A stretch of DNA of 64,000 bases from Dugong dugon (taxonomy: Eukaryota; Chordata; Mammalia; Sirenia; Dugongidae), in contig CM057468.1 in the NCBI GenBank assembly GCA_030035585.1, positions 57,532,145 to 57,596,144 of the forward strand. Direction: 5' to 3'. Made by a program: the position numbers and the translations under genes. Shown here piece by piece: positions 22,807-33,419 of the stretch. Every line of letters starts with the position of its first letter. Position 1 is the first letter of the stretch. The notes below the pieces were generated by a model. That model worked only from the letters and a program-made list of their open reading frames with translations. It did no database searches and had not been told where the DNA came from.

Positions 22807-24219
22807 GGTCTGCCTCTTTATGTGATTTGATATTGACTGTTGTCACCAAACCATCAATAAGTTATTATATTTATTTATTTTATGTTTGCTTACTGTGTCC
22901 TAGCTTCTTGTTTTGATATGCCCAAATAGGCTGCTTGTGTAAGCCAATCACCAGCGTCGTTGAAGCTCCAATGTCCTGCCACGCGGTGGCCAGACCTGCC
23001 ACTAAGTACGTGAAGCCAGGAGTCCTCCCACTTCTGCTATATGGATTCAGCTCAGGTGTCCAGGTAGTTGGCCACCAAGCGTGTGGTGCAGGCTCTCACC
23101 TACAGTCCTAGACTGGCACGGGTGATTGGTGCAGACACAGGCACCTGGCTGTAGCAGGGGGGTAACACACTGAGCAAGACAGGAGGCCAATGGCTGCCCC
23201 CGAGTGTCTGGGAGGAAAGCGTGCCACTGTTCCCTAGAGTGTAGAGGTGGGTGGGTTTTGCAGCCGGACTATGAGCACCCAGTGCTGTTGGCTGTAAGGA
23301 CTAGAGGGCACTATTTATTCTTGGGTCCCTGTCACAAGTGGCTAGGTGGCATGGGTGGAGCCACCAGTCCTCAAGCCCCTGATGTGGGTAGGTGAAAACC
23401 CTGCTTAATGGGTAGAGCAGTGTCAAATGTCACACACCTGACATTTCACAGCTGAAACAGTTGAAGTTAGACTGCAGGTATATACCCTGTTGTACCGTGG
23501 TAATGAGGGCCTATGCTGTTGAAATGGGCCCACACAGGTCTCTGCAGGGGGAGAGGCACTCAAAGTCCGTGGACCCTTTATGCCTGTGCCTAGGCAAAGG
23601 AGCTGTGCATACCCTGAGTTCCTGGCTTAGGGGAGTTGGCAGATTATTTTTCTCCCGTTTGTTAATTTGTTCCCTCTCCAAGGCCAGGAGAATGGCTCAG
23701 GGTGCGTGATGAGTCCTAATTCTGGCCCAGGGGACTTGGCAATTGCTGAAGCCGGTCTTGGATCCAGTGAAGAGTAGGGAGTGGGGAGATAAATGGGGGA
23801 GAGTTTTTCCCAAAGGGGGTTGTTTTTGATCCTCCTGGTAGGCTGGATGCAAGTACTTACCTTTTGTCAATTGAGGGCTGCTTCTCACTGGCTCTGGATG
23901 GCCGAGTAGACTCTCTGCCCTGGGTCTCTCCTGGTGTGGAAAATGCCTCCCAAGTGCGCAGTTTGCCTGCCTCACCGCACACTTCTAGCTGATCTGGCCT
24001 GAAGGGCTCAGGCTCTCACCAGGTCAGGTCTGGCAACTCCTCGCTGCTTCTGAACCTTCTCTCTTTCCCCCTGCCACTCAGTTTGATTTTTCAACTTTGC
24101 CTTTGATATTCAGGGCCCCTAGATTGTCATATATAATCTATTCACTTCTTTTATTGGGTCTTTGTTGTAAGAGGGACGACCGGAAGTGTCTGACCACCCC
24201 ACCATCTTGGCCCCACTTC
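22807..24219 (-). promoter_or_regulatory. L1 5' UTR / internal promoter
   Basis: About 1.4 kb, markedly richer in G+C than its surroundings, lies between ORF1 and the 5' end of the L1. The first bases carry a CCAAGATGG core, the YY1 site that positions transcription start in L1. Promoter activity today is unknown. Confidence 0.75.
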
Positions 24220-24280
24220 CTACTAAACCTTTTACGACTTCTGGAGTTAATAAGATCTACTATGATGGCCTGGGAATATG

Positions 24281-24469
24281 CAGGTTGTGCAAACTGTGAA
24301 GCTCTTGACTACTAGTTGAAAAGTTGGTGATTTGAAAGAGGTGCTTTGGAAGATAGGCGTGGTGATCTGCCTCTGAAAGGTCACAGCCTTGAAAACCCTA
24401 TTAAGCAGTTATACTCTGCACACATTGGGTTGCCATTAGTCAGAATTGACTCAGTGGCAACTAACAACA
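24281..24469 (+). mobile_element. AfroSINE, long form, diverged
   Basis: Plus-strand copy with a degraded head, the internal tggtgatctgcctctgaaag segment and the end cagtggcaactaacaac. It is more diverged than most copies here. Confidence 0.8.
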
Positions 24470-26138
24470 TGATATCCTATTTGAAATGTTAAATACAATA
24501 TATGCAAAATGCCTATCACAGTGCCTGGCCCATAATAAGTACTGAAAACCAGTATTCACAACTGAGAATTTTTGTGATGTGAAAATAGTTTTTTTTTTTT
24601 TTTTAAATTGATTAGGATGCCATTGACCTAGTAATGCCTCTGAGATATACCAAAGATCTCTAAACATTTATATAATGTGGTCCTTTATGTTTAGATCTTA
24701 ACATTTCTGTGGCACTATTATTATCGAAGAGACTTATGAACATTATTATTTTGCTATGGGTGCATGTGCTGTTAGCAAAGCCTTGTATTATTTCTGCTTC
24801 TGTCTCTTAGACTTGAACTGGCTCAATATTTCCTCAAAAAATACCTTGCAAAAGGAGGAAAGGAGAAAAAAAAAAAAAAGTACATGCAAGGAAAAAGCAC
24901 ATGCTGGGCTATTTGAAGCTAGACTTCAGAGCACTCTTAAATGCCCTGAGATGTCTGCTTACTACTGTCCTACTAAAGCCCTAACAAAGAACCGGGATAC
25001 CCTGCTGTTGACTGTTCTTAGAGCATGTCTCTTGGCACTGCATTATTTCAATACAGACTCACTGTCTTTGACACAAGACCTTATTAGTGAACATATAGTA
25101 CTACTTACTGTTCAGCAGGTGATGCTGATCCAAAAAAAAAAAAAATCAAACCCATTGCTGTTGAGTCAATTCCAACTGCATTATTATGAAACTGGAGTTA
25201 ATATAATAGCTTAAGAAACCACAAGATCAAATGTGACAACTGTTGGATAGATGTAGTTTCCTTGGGACTCGATGTCATACTTTTCCAATATCTCAAAAGG
25301 AATTATTGCTAATTTGTGACAATCCGTATATATATGGTTTCAAAACTAAAAAATGGGCAAACTGAATATTGTGAATCTTCAAGGTGAGATTTAGAAGTCA
25401 CTGGCAGTGGCCTGTTAAGAAGCATTACACATTTCATTTCTGCCTCTGACCTCTTTTTGTCATCCCTTCCTGTGTTAATCCGAAAGATTGGACAATGCTG
25501 TTGGAGAATCAAACCTTTTCCAATAACAGTCACAGATGTATTCTTATCATGTGCTTCTTAAGATGGATTGTTTTGTTTTGAATTTCTCAATGACAGTCAA
25601 AGAACCCAGCATCTCAGATCATCCTGTCCAGGTTTCCTCTATAATGAGTGATATGAACATGCTGTTTTTAAGACCACATGGGTGAAAAGCAATCTGTACC
25701 AAAGTAGGTGCTTACTATTTTTTTAGCTGGCTACTTCTGTAAGCATTTTCTTTCCCAACTATATAATGCTTCAATTTCCATAGCGCTCTGAAGTAGCACA
25801 CTTTTTTCACTTCGCTGCTCCCTTTGCTAGCAAATTGACTTTGACTCATGCTCAAGATTTGTTTGAGAAATTTTGTTTTCAACATATTTTATCCTCATTC
25901 CCCCCTCCTATCCTATTACTCCCTTTGAAAATACCAGCAGTGATGTAAGGTAAAGAGGAAGGCACAGCTCATAATTGTCATAAATTCTCTCTAGTATTTT
26001 AGTGGCAGTAGAAGTAATGACCCCATAACGGCAGAATAAGAGGCACAACTTTTTAAAACAATTTAATGTTTTAACACCAAGGATTTCGTTTTTAATCAGT
26101 TTTAACCGGGCCTTGTCTTTTTGGGGTCTTTTAGGCAG
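24470..26138. other. Non-coding DNA with small repeat fragments
   Basis: No gene was recognised. A short L2/MIR-like tail (cacagtgcctggcccataat) lies at about 24519. A T run is at 24589-24604, an A run at 24868-24880, and a small AfroSINE 3' fragment at about 25145-25180 (cattgctgttgagtcaattc). The 152-codon frame at 24756-25214 passes through the A runs and the SINE fragment and is a chance frame. Confidence 0.55.
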
Positions 26139-26935
26139 AAGTGATTCATTCATTCATTCAAGAAATATTTATTGTCTACTCTGTGCCATGCAAGGAGCCC
26201 TGGTGGTGCAACGGTTAAGCGCTTGGCTGCTAACTGAAAGGTCAGCAGTTTGAACCCACCAGCGGCTCTGTGGGAGAAAATACCTGGTGATCTGCTCCCA
26301 TAAAGATTTACAGCCTAGGAAATCCTATGGGCAGTTCTACTCTCATCACACACAGTTGCGATGAGTCAGAATTGACTCAAGGGCACACAATATCAACAAC
26401 CTGTGCCATGCACCATTCTAGCATTCTAGATGCTGGGGAAACATCACTAAACAAAACAGAAAAAATCCTGACCTTGTGGAGTTTGCATTCTAGTGGAGGA
26501 CAAACAGACAATAAGGAAGAAAAATAATAAGTAATTATATTAGAAAATGTAAGTGCTATGAAAAAACTGAAGCAAGAAAAGGGAGGATGCTGGGATAGGG
26601 GCAACATTTTAAATGGGATGGTCAGAGGAGGCTTTATCGAAAAAGGTGACATTTGAGCAAAGATGGATGGGACAGAAGCAAAAGATCTAGCCATGCAGGT
26701 ATCCAGACAGAGCAGTCAGTGCAAAGGCCCCAGGGCTAGAGCATGCCTTGGTGTCACAGGAGCAGAGAGCAGGCCAGCGTAGGCAGAACAGAGTGCTTGA
26801 TACAAATGAGGTCAGAGAGTGGGAGAGTGAGGTGGGAGTTGGGAGGCAATGTAGTAATTTTAGGTCACAGAAAAGACTCTGGCTGAAGGAACTGAGAAAC
26901 CACTGGAGGAGCTAATGAGTTTGACGTGCTTCTGA
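26139..26935 (-). mobile_element. L2 LINE 3' end
   Basis: The left edge shows the L2 3' terminus inverted: attcattcattcattcaaga then aatatttattgtctactctg. The body follows L2 (gaccttgtggagtttgcatt, then gtgacatttgagcaaaga). It is split by an AfroSINE at 26193-26400. Confidence 0.85.
26193..26400 (+). mobile_element. AfroSINE inserted in L2
   Basis: Plus-strand long-form AfroSINE. Perfect 12-bp duplications ctgtgccatgca (26181-26192 and 26401-26412) derive from the L2 3' region, so both ends and the relative age are clear. Confidence 0.96.
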
Positions 26936-27008
26936 GTCTATAAACTTATATTAAAAGCATATCCCTGTCAGACCAGGTTGGTACAAACCTCAAATTGTGC
27001 CTACGCTT

Positions 27009-27405
27009 AATTTGTTGTTGTTGTTGTTACTATTGAGTCAACTCTTACTCATGGTGACCCCGTGTAAAACAGAAACGTTGTCCAGTCCTGCACCACGCCA
27101 TCTTCACAATCACTGGTGTGCTCCAGCCCATTGTTGTGGCTACTGTGCATTTCGAGTGTCTTCCAACCTAGGGGGCTCATCTTTCAGCACTATAGGGGCA
27201 ATATTCTTTTGTGATCCATAGCATTCTCATTGGCTGATATTTCGAAGTAAATTACCAGACCCTTCTTCCTAGTCTGGAAACTCTGCTGAAACTTGTCCAC
27301 CATGGGTAACCCTGCTGTTATCTGAAATACCAGCAGCATCGCTGTCAGCATCACAGCAACACTCAAGCCAGCACAGTACCAAAAACTGACAGATGGGTGG
27401 TGGAC
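27009..27405 (-). mobile_element. RTE-tailed SINE body, headless
   Basis: Minus-strand copy: the 3' tail is ttgttgttgttgttactatt at the left, and the other end stops at ctgacagatgggtggtgg. It matches the body of the tRNA-Gly-headed SINE at 58828, with additional internal sequence. A close relative is at 39349-39748, ending at the same boundary. Confidence 0.82.
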
Positions 27406-28779
27406 ACCTAATTTAACCACCTTTAAAATAAGTGAAAATGCCTTGCTTCTGGAAAGGGAAAAATAGGAGAAAAAGAAAATTGTATACACAGTCCAGACAT
27501 CTTTAATTCACTAGCTGATATCTTAAATATTAATGAAACTCCTTCTCTGTTTTCTTATTTACAGATTGGAACAGTATCTTCTTCCATCTTCCTCATCGTC
27601 TCTAGTGTCTTAGTTTCCCTTAATATCTTGGTCTTGATAGTATTTTCCAACTTTATTTTCTATTCATCGCTTAATCTGTCAATACCAGCAACACATTTTA
27701 TTGTGTTACACAAAGGTCAGAATTTTGCTGGCCCAGTGAAGTGGAAATTTGTGGAAATTACGTATAAGATGTAGATTAAAACAACAACAGCAACAAAAAC
27801 GACTTAGCCTCAATTAGTCGAACTGAGAAAAATCAGGGTTTTTCTTGAATTTCTGTATGACTGCGTCAGTGAACCATCCCCCCCCCCCATGGTGAGGACA
27901 CAAAGGAACAGAGATAACACAAGATTCGTAATGCCCTTACATTTTCTCTGTTGAGAATTTAAGAGTAATTAAGTAATTTTCATTTTTTGCAATAGTACCA
28001 CAGTAAGGTGGGCGCGGGGGGGGGGGGGAGACTGGTAAAGGTATAAGAACTACTGTTTATAAGTTTCCCCAAACGCCTCTGCAACCCTTGTAAAAACGTA
28101 ATGGAAGAGTTTTGTATGTATACTTTGAAAATTTTACTCTTCAATTTCCTTGGCAATTGCAGATTTTAACATAAAACAGGGTAGTACATTTAGACAGCAA
28201 ATCACTTTCATTATAGTTTACGGGGAAGACGTGACTGCCTCCAATTCCGCATATTATAACCTACGCAGGGGTAGTTTCAGAATCGAGTCAGTCTCGGGCT
28301 TCTATGCACACTGAGTTCCATACTTGGGTCCCGTTTAAGTTGCCACAATGACATCTGTTGAAATTTCATTACTCTGACACACAGACACGTTGTATAAACA
28401 TAAGGAAGCCAGTAAACATGTATAGACAGCATTTCAAAAGACAAACCGACTTTAATTTTCTAAAGGACTCTTACATGAAGCAAAACTAAGCCATCATTGT
28501 TATGCATGTGCTGGCCAATCAGCGAAAAAGCGACAGTCCTAACTCTGCTAGGATCGTGGTAAAGCCGATACGCCAGTATCACATCTACAACCTGTTGCAC
28601 ACCATAGTAGAGACCTCGCCGAGGATAGGCAGAGACAAAGGAAAGTTTCGGGCAAAGGTTAGGAGAGAGGGACTGCGGGGAGCAGTTTCACATCATACTT
28701 AAGTCCCACACCGTGGAGGAAGCCAGACACCCCATGTCCTTTTCGGTGGCTGAGAGGCAGGGAAATGCTAAGGGGAGGT
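27406..28779. other. Repeat-poor flank of the CpG island
   Basis: No interspersed repeat was recognised. There is a C run at 27878-27888 and a G run at 28016-28028. A CCAAT box in ggccaatcagcg lies at 28512-28523. This could be upstream regulatory DNA, or the start of a divergent minus-strand transcript, which the sequence alone does not show. Confidence 0.5.
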
Positions 28780-29128
28780 TCTTCTACAGGGCATGTGTCG
28801 CCTTATCCTCGGAATGCTCGAGGTCCGCAGCGACATCAGTCGAACGCTCCATCAGCCGCTGCCTGTCTCGCCCCTCCTCGCGGCCGGCAGATTCCGGCGT
28901 AAGGAAGTGGACGAGTGGCCCCAGCAGGCGCGTGCGCCTGCTCTCCCGCCCCGTGGGCCGCCATCAAGCGGAGTCCTCACTCCATTCTCGGTAGCCCCTG
29001 GTCCGCCCAGGTGTTCACCCCGTGGGCCTCCCCGCCAGCGCCCAGTGGGCCGCCGGACACCCGCTTCTGCCGCTCCGCGCGCCGGCGCTATGGAGACGGT
29101 CACGAGACACCGGCGCCTCCTGCGCCCG

Positions 29129-29184
29129 CCAATGGGAGCGCACGTCACGGGGAGACGCGGACGTCGCTCTTCCAAGATGGCGGC
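29129..29184 (+). promoter_or_regulatory. Core promoter motif cluster (CCAAT, CRE-like, ETS-like, YY1)
   Basis: In order: CCAAT at 29129-29133, CACGTCACG (CRE-like) at 29141-29149, CTCTTCC (ETS-like) at 29168-29174, and CAAGATGGCGGC (YY1) at 29173-29184. In many TATA-less housekeeping promoters the YY1 site lies just downstream of the start, in this orientation. This suggests rightward transcription starting near 29150-29175. The motifs are seen; their function is inferred. Confidence 0.6.
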
Positions 29185-29376
29185 GCGTCCGTCGCAAGCA
29201 GTCGGGCCGTGGGGAAGCCAGCGAAACCCAGTAAAGCCGCCGCCCGGGAGAGGACTGAAGGAGTATCTGCCGCCGTTGGCGGCGGCCCGAGCAGTTTTCG
29301 CTGCTGCTACGGCTGTTGCCATGCGGCGAGGCTAGGGAGGAGCTCACTTCCCCGGGATGTAATAATGTTAACAGAG
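29160..29376 (+). other. Putative first exon of an unidentified host gene
   Basis: The exon would begin near the YY1 site and end at a good donor, ACAGAG|GTAAGG (junction 29376/29377). Most of it would be 5' UTR. The last ATG before the donor is at 29365 and would give only M-L-T-E before the intron, in phase 0. Alternatively the exon is entirely untranslated. The protein cannot be named from four residues, and no convincing second exon was found to the right, so intron 1 may exceed the window. The start position is uncertain by tens of bases. Confidence 0.5.
29321..29335 (+). promoter_or_regulatory. Possible minimal upstream ORF
   Basis: ATG CGG CGA GGC TAG encodes four residues and stops 29 bases before the next ATG (29365). 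If the exon model is right, this uORF could lower or regulate translation of the main frame. It depends on the transcript start and is not otherwise supported. Confidence 0.3.
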
Positions 29377-31120
29377 GTAAGGGGCGACGGCGGCCAGTGT
29401 TTACCTGTGAAATGGGAAAGGGTCTGGCGCCAGCCCATGAAAGAACATCTCCTCTTCATCCGGCGGGTCCGACCCTGCGTAGCGGGTCCCGGGGCCTGAG
29501 AAGCAGCGGGGCTTCTATAAGTGCCCCCTAAGCAGGAGGAGTGCTGACTCAACAGAGTCCCACCGCCTCCGGCTGCTCGTGCCTGGTCTTTCGCAGTTGC
29601 CGCCTGCCTGTAGTCCCTGGCAGTGGTCTCTTCTGTTGCTGCCTCGTAACTCCACGCTCCCTTCGTGGTGTCTCCTTAAACGCTGCTTTGTGGCAGCATT
29701 TGTCTCTCCTCCTTGCTGCTGGTTACTGTTCCCTTACTGTTTGCCAGAGGTCTCCCCCTCCGGTCCCGGCCTCCAAGGCCCTCCACCACCGAGCTCGGTT
29801 ATCATCCTGGGTTTGTCGCGCGGCCAGACTGGTTTGTTTCCCACCCTCAGCCTCCACTGCTCAGTGAAGTGCACCTTCTTTTTCCTCAAGCTACGTTTGG
29901 ATAGCCCACATGTATCAGCCCCCATCTGGTCACCTTTGGCCTAAATTGTGGCGATGAAAAAGTTCAGTTTGGCGTCTACCCTCTTGATTGGCGTATGGCC
30001 CCCTTGCTACACTCTGTGGAACAGTTTTTTCCTTGGACCTGAAATGGAAGTAGGGCAACTATGGCTAACCAGTCAGTTTCCCATTTCTGGTGCCTAGTGT
30101 TCATTGCAAAAGCAGACTTTTTGAAGAAGTAGTGTTTGCCTTTATTAACAATACTTTAAGGGGAAGAACTAAATTGGTGCAACTAGATGCTTCACCCTAC
30201 TTAACACAGTTATGTATAGTGGTATATGCAGGTGAAGGTGTCATTGAAAATAGCTTCTGAAGCTTATGGATTTGATGAAGTATCTTCTTAGGAGTTGTTC
30301 AGTTTAAGTACCGTGAGCATTCTGATGTCAGCTGTCAGGCTGGTTTGGGCATCTTTGAGGGCTGAAATGAATATAGGTATCAGTTTTTATAGGCATTGGG
30401 AAGAAATCCCACTTGGAACAATAAGGAAATAACAATATTTGTAGATGAGTGGCTTCTGTAGTGTGAAAAAGTGACGATGAAAGACTTGGCCTTCCCAACT
30501 TGATTGTGAACTCTGAGGAGCTTCATACTTTCGTGTTTGTACCTCGCAACCTATGCACAGAGCTTGGATATAGGTGATGTGTCTGGTAAATATTTATTGG
30601 TTGATTTTAACTTCTGAAGCATCTTCTTCAGAAACAAACTACTCCTTTAGCAAACTGCTTGTTCCTGGTAGTTTGAAGTTCACTGTACACTTCTGGATTC
30701 TATAGATTTTTCATTTTCGGAGATTATTTGTCTAGATAGGAAATATATGATGTATTGAAGCCTCTGAGCTCATTAGTGGTAGTAGATTAAAAAAAAAAAA
30801 AAGGTAAGTAGCAAAAGTTCTATTTTTACCTTTAGTGTGATATTTTGGTGGGACTAATTAGCCTTATAATAAGTTTTCTGTGGTGTCTCTAATGTATAAT
30901 ATCTTATGAGATGATCTTTGGAATAAATTTGGCTTAAAGAAGAAACTAAACTGGTTGCCATCAAGTCGATTCTAACAGTGTTTTTTCTTTTTTTTTAAAC
31001 TTATTGTCAAATGTCCCACATGTAGAAAAGCACACAAAACAAAGATGCGCAGCTCAATGTTTTATCACTGCTTCTACTCCAGGGAATTTCAGGCAAAAAG
31101 CATTAAATATTTCATAATTT
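29377..31120 (+). other. Likely start of intron 1
   Basis: G+C stays high to about 29870 and then falls to the regional level. No interspersed repeat was recognised except a 30-bp AfroSINE-like remnant at about 30945-30977. A 48-codon frame at 29954-30097 starts MKKFSLASTLLIGVW and resembles a signal peptide, but it is most likely chance. An A run lies at 30789-30802. Confidence 0.45.
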
Positions 31121-31322
31121 TTGGAGTCTTGGTGGCACAGTTAAACAATCAGCTGCTAACTGAAAGGTTGGCAGTTCGAACCCACCAGCCATTCAGCAGG
31201 AAGAAGTCCTGTTGATCTGCTCCTGTAAAGATTACAGCCAAGATAACCCAATGGGGCAGCTCTCCTCTGTCATATGGGGTCGCTATGAGTCAAAAATTAG
31301 CCCAAAGGCATCTAACAACAGA
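31121..31322 (+). mobile_element. AfroSINE, long form
   Basis: Plus-strand copy starting ggagtcttggtggcacag, with cagttcgaacccaccag and the internal gttgatctgctcctgtaaag. It ends ggcatctaacaacag. No clear target duplication was seen. Confidence 0.9.
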
Positions 31323-31325
31323 AGC

Positions 31326-32310
31326 AAACTATAGGTTTTTGGTAGATAACTTTTTATGAGATTAAGGATGTTTTTTGCTATTGTATTCATGGTTTGCTAA
31401 GCGTTTTTACATGAATGGGTGTTGAATTTTATCAAATCCTTTTCTGAATGTGTTGAGATGATCATATTTTTCACCTTTTTCCTCCTCATGTAGTGAATTA
31501 TATTCATTGGTCATTTAATGGTGAGTTAACCTTATACCTCTGGAATAAACTCATCTTGGCTGTGATATATTACTCTTTTCATCTATCAGTAGATTCAATC
31601 TGCTAGTAGTTTGTTAAGGATTTTTGTTTATATCTATGTACTTGGGAGAGATTGGCAGGTAGGTTTCTTTTTTCCCAGTAATATCAAGTTTTGGTTTCAC
31701 TGTTACGCTGGCTTCATAAAAAGAGTTGGGGAGTCTTCCTTCCTTTTCTGTTCTTTAAGCAAGTCTGTACAATAATGGTGACATTTTTTCCTTAAGTTTT
31801 TGGAAAACTTATGCAGCCATCTGGGCCTGGTGACTTCTTTTTTGGAAGGGTTCACATTATAAATTTAATTTATTTAATAGACATATGCACTGTTGTCCTG
31901 TAGATTCCAACTCATAGTGACCCTGTAGGATAGAGAAGAATAATTTTATACAAGTTATAAATCTTAGGGTTTCCAAGTCTGTAAATCTTTCAGGAAGCAA
32001 ATTGCCACATCTTTCGCCTGTGGAGTGGTTGGTGGGTTTGAACTGCTGACCTTCTGCTTAGCAGCTAATTGCTTTAACCACTGAGCTGATGGGACTATTC
32101 AAATTTTCGTGTTCTCTGTTTCAGTTTTAGTAAGTTATGTTTCTCTATGAATTTCTCTGTTTCATCTTTTTTTTCCAAATTCATTGGCTTAAAGTTGTTC
32201 ATGAATTATCTAATTACCTTGTTAATATCTATAGCTCTGTAATGAAATCTTCTATTTTATTAATGGTATTGATAATGAATGCCTTTTCTATTTTCCCTTG
32301 ATGAGTTCGA
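31326..32310 (-). mobile_element. L1 ORF2 fragment, old
   Basis: Minus-strand L1 reverse transcriptase region, recognisable from antisense phrases such as cctctggaataaactcatct and agccatctgggcctggtgac. It is interrupted by an AfroSINE at 31886-32094 and resumes at caaattttcgtgttctctgt. Both ends are truncated and it is not coding. Confidence 0.8.
31886..32094 (-). mobile_element. AfroSINE inserted in L1
   Basis: Minus-strand long-form copy with about 25 bases of extra sequence (taattttatacaagttataa region) duplicating its middle. It lies inside the L1 ORF2 fragment. Confidence 0.85.
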
Positions 32311-32503
32311 CTCCTAGCATTTTTGAAGAATTCTAATACTTTCACCTGAGCTCTTTAGTGTCTGCTGGTAAAATGATAATGCATTGATTTGGAAATATTG
32401 GACATTCTGTGCTTCTGTCTGTATTACGATTTTGTGTTTCAGTGAAAATTCTAAAAAATAAGTCAGTGATAGTAAGATGTACTTTAGTACTTTGTGTGTG
32501 TAC

Positions 32504-32717
32504 CAGAAAAAAACCCCACACCACTGCCATCGAGTCTATTCCGACTCATAGCGACCATGTAGGAAAGAGTGGAACTGTCCCATAGGGTTTCTAAGGTTAT
32601 AAATCTTTACAGAAGCAGATTGCCACATCTTTCTCCCACGGGGCAGCTGATGAGTTTGAACTGCCGACCTTTTATTAGCAGCTGAGCCCTTTGACCACTG
32701 TACAACCAGGGCTCCTC
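32504..32717 (-). mobile_element. AfroSINE, long form
   Basis: Minus-strand copy from the A-rich tail agaaaaaaaccccacaccac to aaccagggctcct. Direct repeats tttgtgtgtgtac (32491-32503) and cttgtgtgggtac (32718-32730) differ at two positions. Confidence 0.92.
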
Positions 32718-32747
32718 CTTGTGTGGGTACAGTGCACTGTTTTTAAA

Positions 32748-33010
32748 TGGCAGAGCCAGGGTTTTGACCTTAGCGATTGCTGCTGATCTCATTCTCTTAA
32801 CCGCGACACTGGACTGCGTCTCCAAAGTAAGACCCAGATTAAATGTACTTGGATCTTATCTATGACTTTCAGTAGTTATTTTATAGATTAGGAAACTGAA
32901 GTCCAGAGACTTGTGTAAGGTTGAATAAAGTGGTAAAGTTGAAACTAGAATCCTGTCTCTGGACTCTCAGTACATATCTCTGACCATTCCACTCAGTTGC
33001 TTTTGAATGA
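32748..33010 (-). mobile_element. MIR fragments
   Basis: Two minus-strand MIR-like blocks: ggcagagccagggttttgac (32750 region) and gattaggaaactgaagtcca with ttgaaactagaatcctgtct (32886-32956). They may be one or two old copies. Confidence 0.65.
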
Positions 33011-33419
33011 GTAGTTTTCAGCTCTCTTGATAGATTTTAAAATGTGCTACTTCCTTATCTGAATATTGTCAGTAGTTAACTGAAAATTATCATTACTTGA
33101 GGAAGACTTTTTGCCTTAGCTTAGCTTTCTTTTTTTAATCAGGCTGAGCAGTAGTTTTATTTTGAAATGTTTTGTTGTAAAATTTACAGAATATTGGTTC
33201 CTAAAAAAATTACTATGTGGAACTCTTTTACTGTTGCTGTTTCAGTGCTAACTTATAGAGGTTTTAGGGGATGTGATTTAATTTTTGTTAGGTTTCAAAA
33301 TATGCAGTGATGAGCTGTGATATGAACATTCTCCTGTCCTTTACATAAATTATGTTCAGCAAGCATTTGCTGTGCTCAGAAAGTGTTTGGTGAATCTGTA
33401 CTGTGTGGTTGGTTCCTTT

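Larger units (their letters stand above)
21037..24219 (-). mobile_element. L1, 5'-complete but ending inside ORF2
   Basis: Minus-strand L1. Its 5' end is at 24219 with the typical start ggggccaagatggtgggg (YY1-like site). It is followed by a GC-rich 5' UTR, ORF1 and the first part of ORF2. It stops abruptly at 21037 in the ORF2 endonuclease region. Perfect 15-bp direct repeats ctactaaacctttta (21022-21036 and 24220-24234) flank it exactly. No poly(A) precedes the 3' flank. Normal L1 truncation is at the 5' end; this one is the reverse. Confidence 0.92.
28780..29560. promoter_or_regulatory. CpG island promoter
   Basis: CpG dinucleotides are abundant, in sharp contrast to the CpG-depleted AT-rich DNA on both sides, and the G+C content is clearly high. 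Such islands mark promoters of widely expressed mammalian genes. Many long overlapping open frames occur on both strands (for example 28793-29335 and 28852-29322); they result from the lack of AT-rich stops and are not evidence of coding. Bidirectional activity is possible. Confidence 0.85.

Noticed and set aside
24756-25214. 152-codon plus-strand frame
   Set aside because: It crosses A runs and a SINE remnant, has low-complexity Lys stretches and no recognisable domain.
28793-29499. Long overlapping open frames on both strands in the CpG island (110-194 codons)
   Set aside because: They overlap each other in several frames and strands, are rich in Arg, Pro, Gly and Ala, and follow from the lack of AT-rich stop codons in a CpG island. 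None resembles a protein I know.
29541-29944. Open frames of 108 and 121 codons after the candidate exon
   Set aside because: They lie downstream of the splice donor in G+C-rich intron-like DNA and overlap each other in different frames; composition alone explains them.
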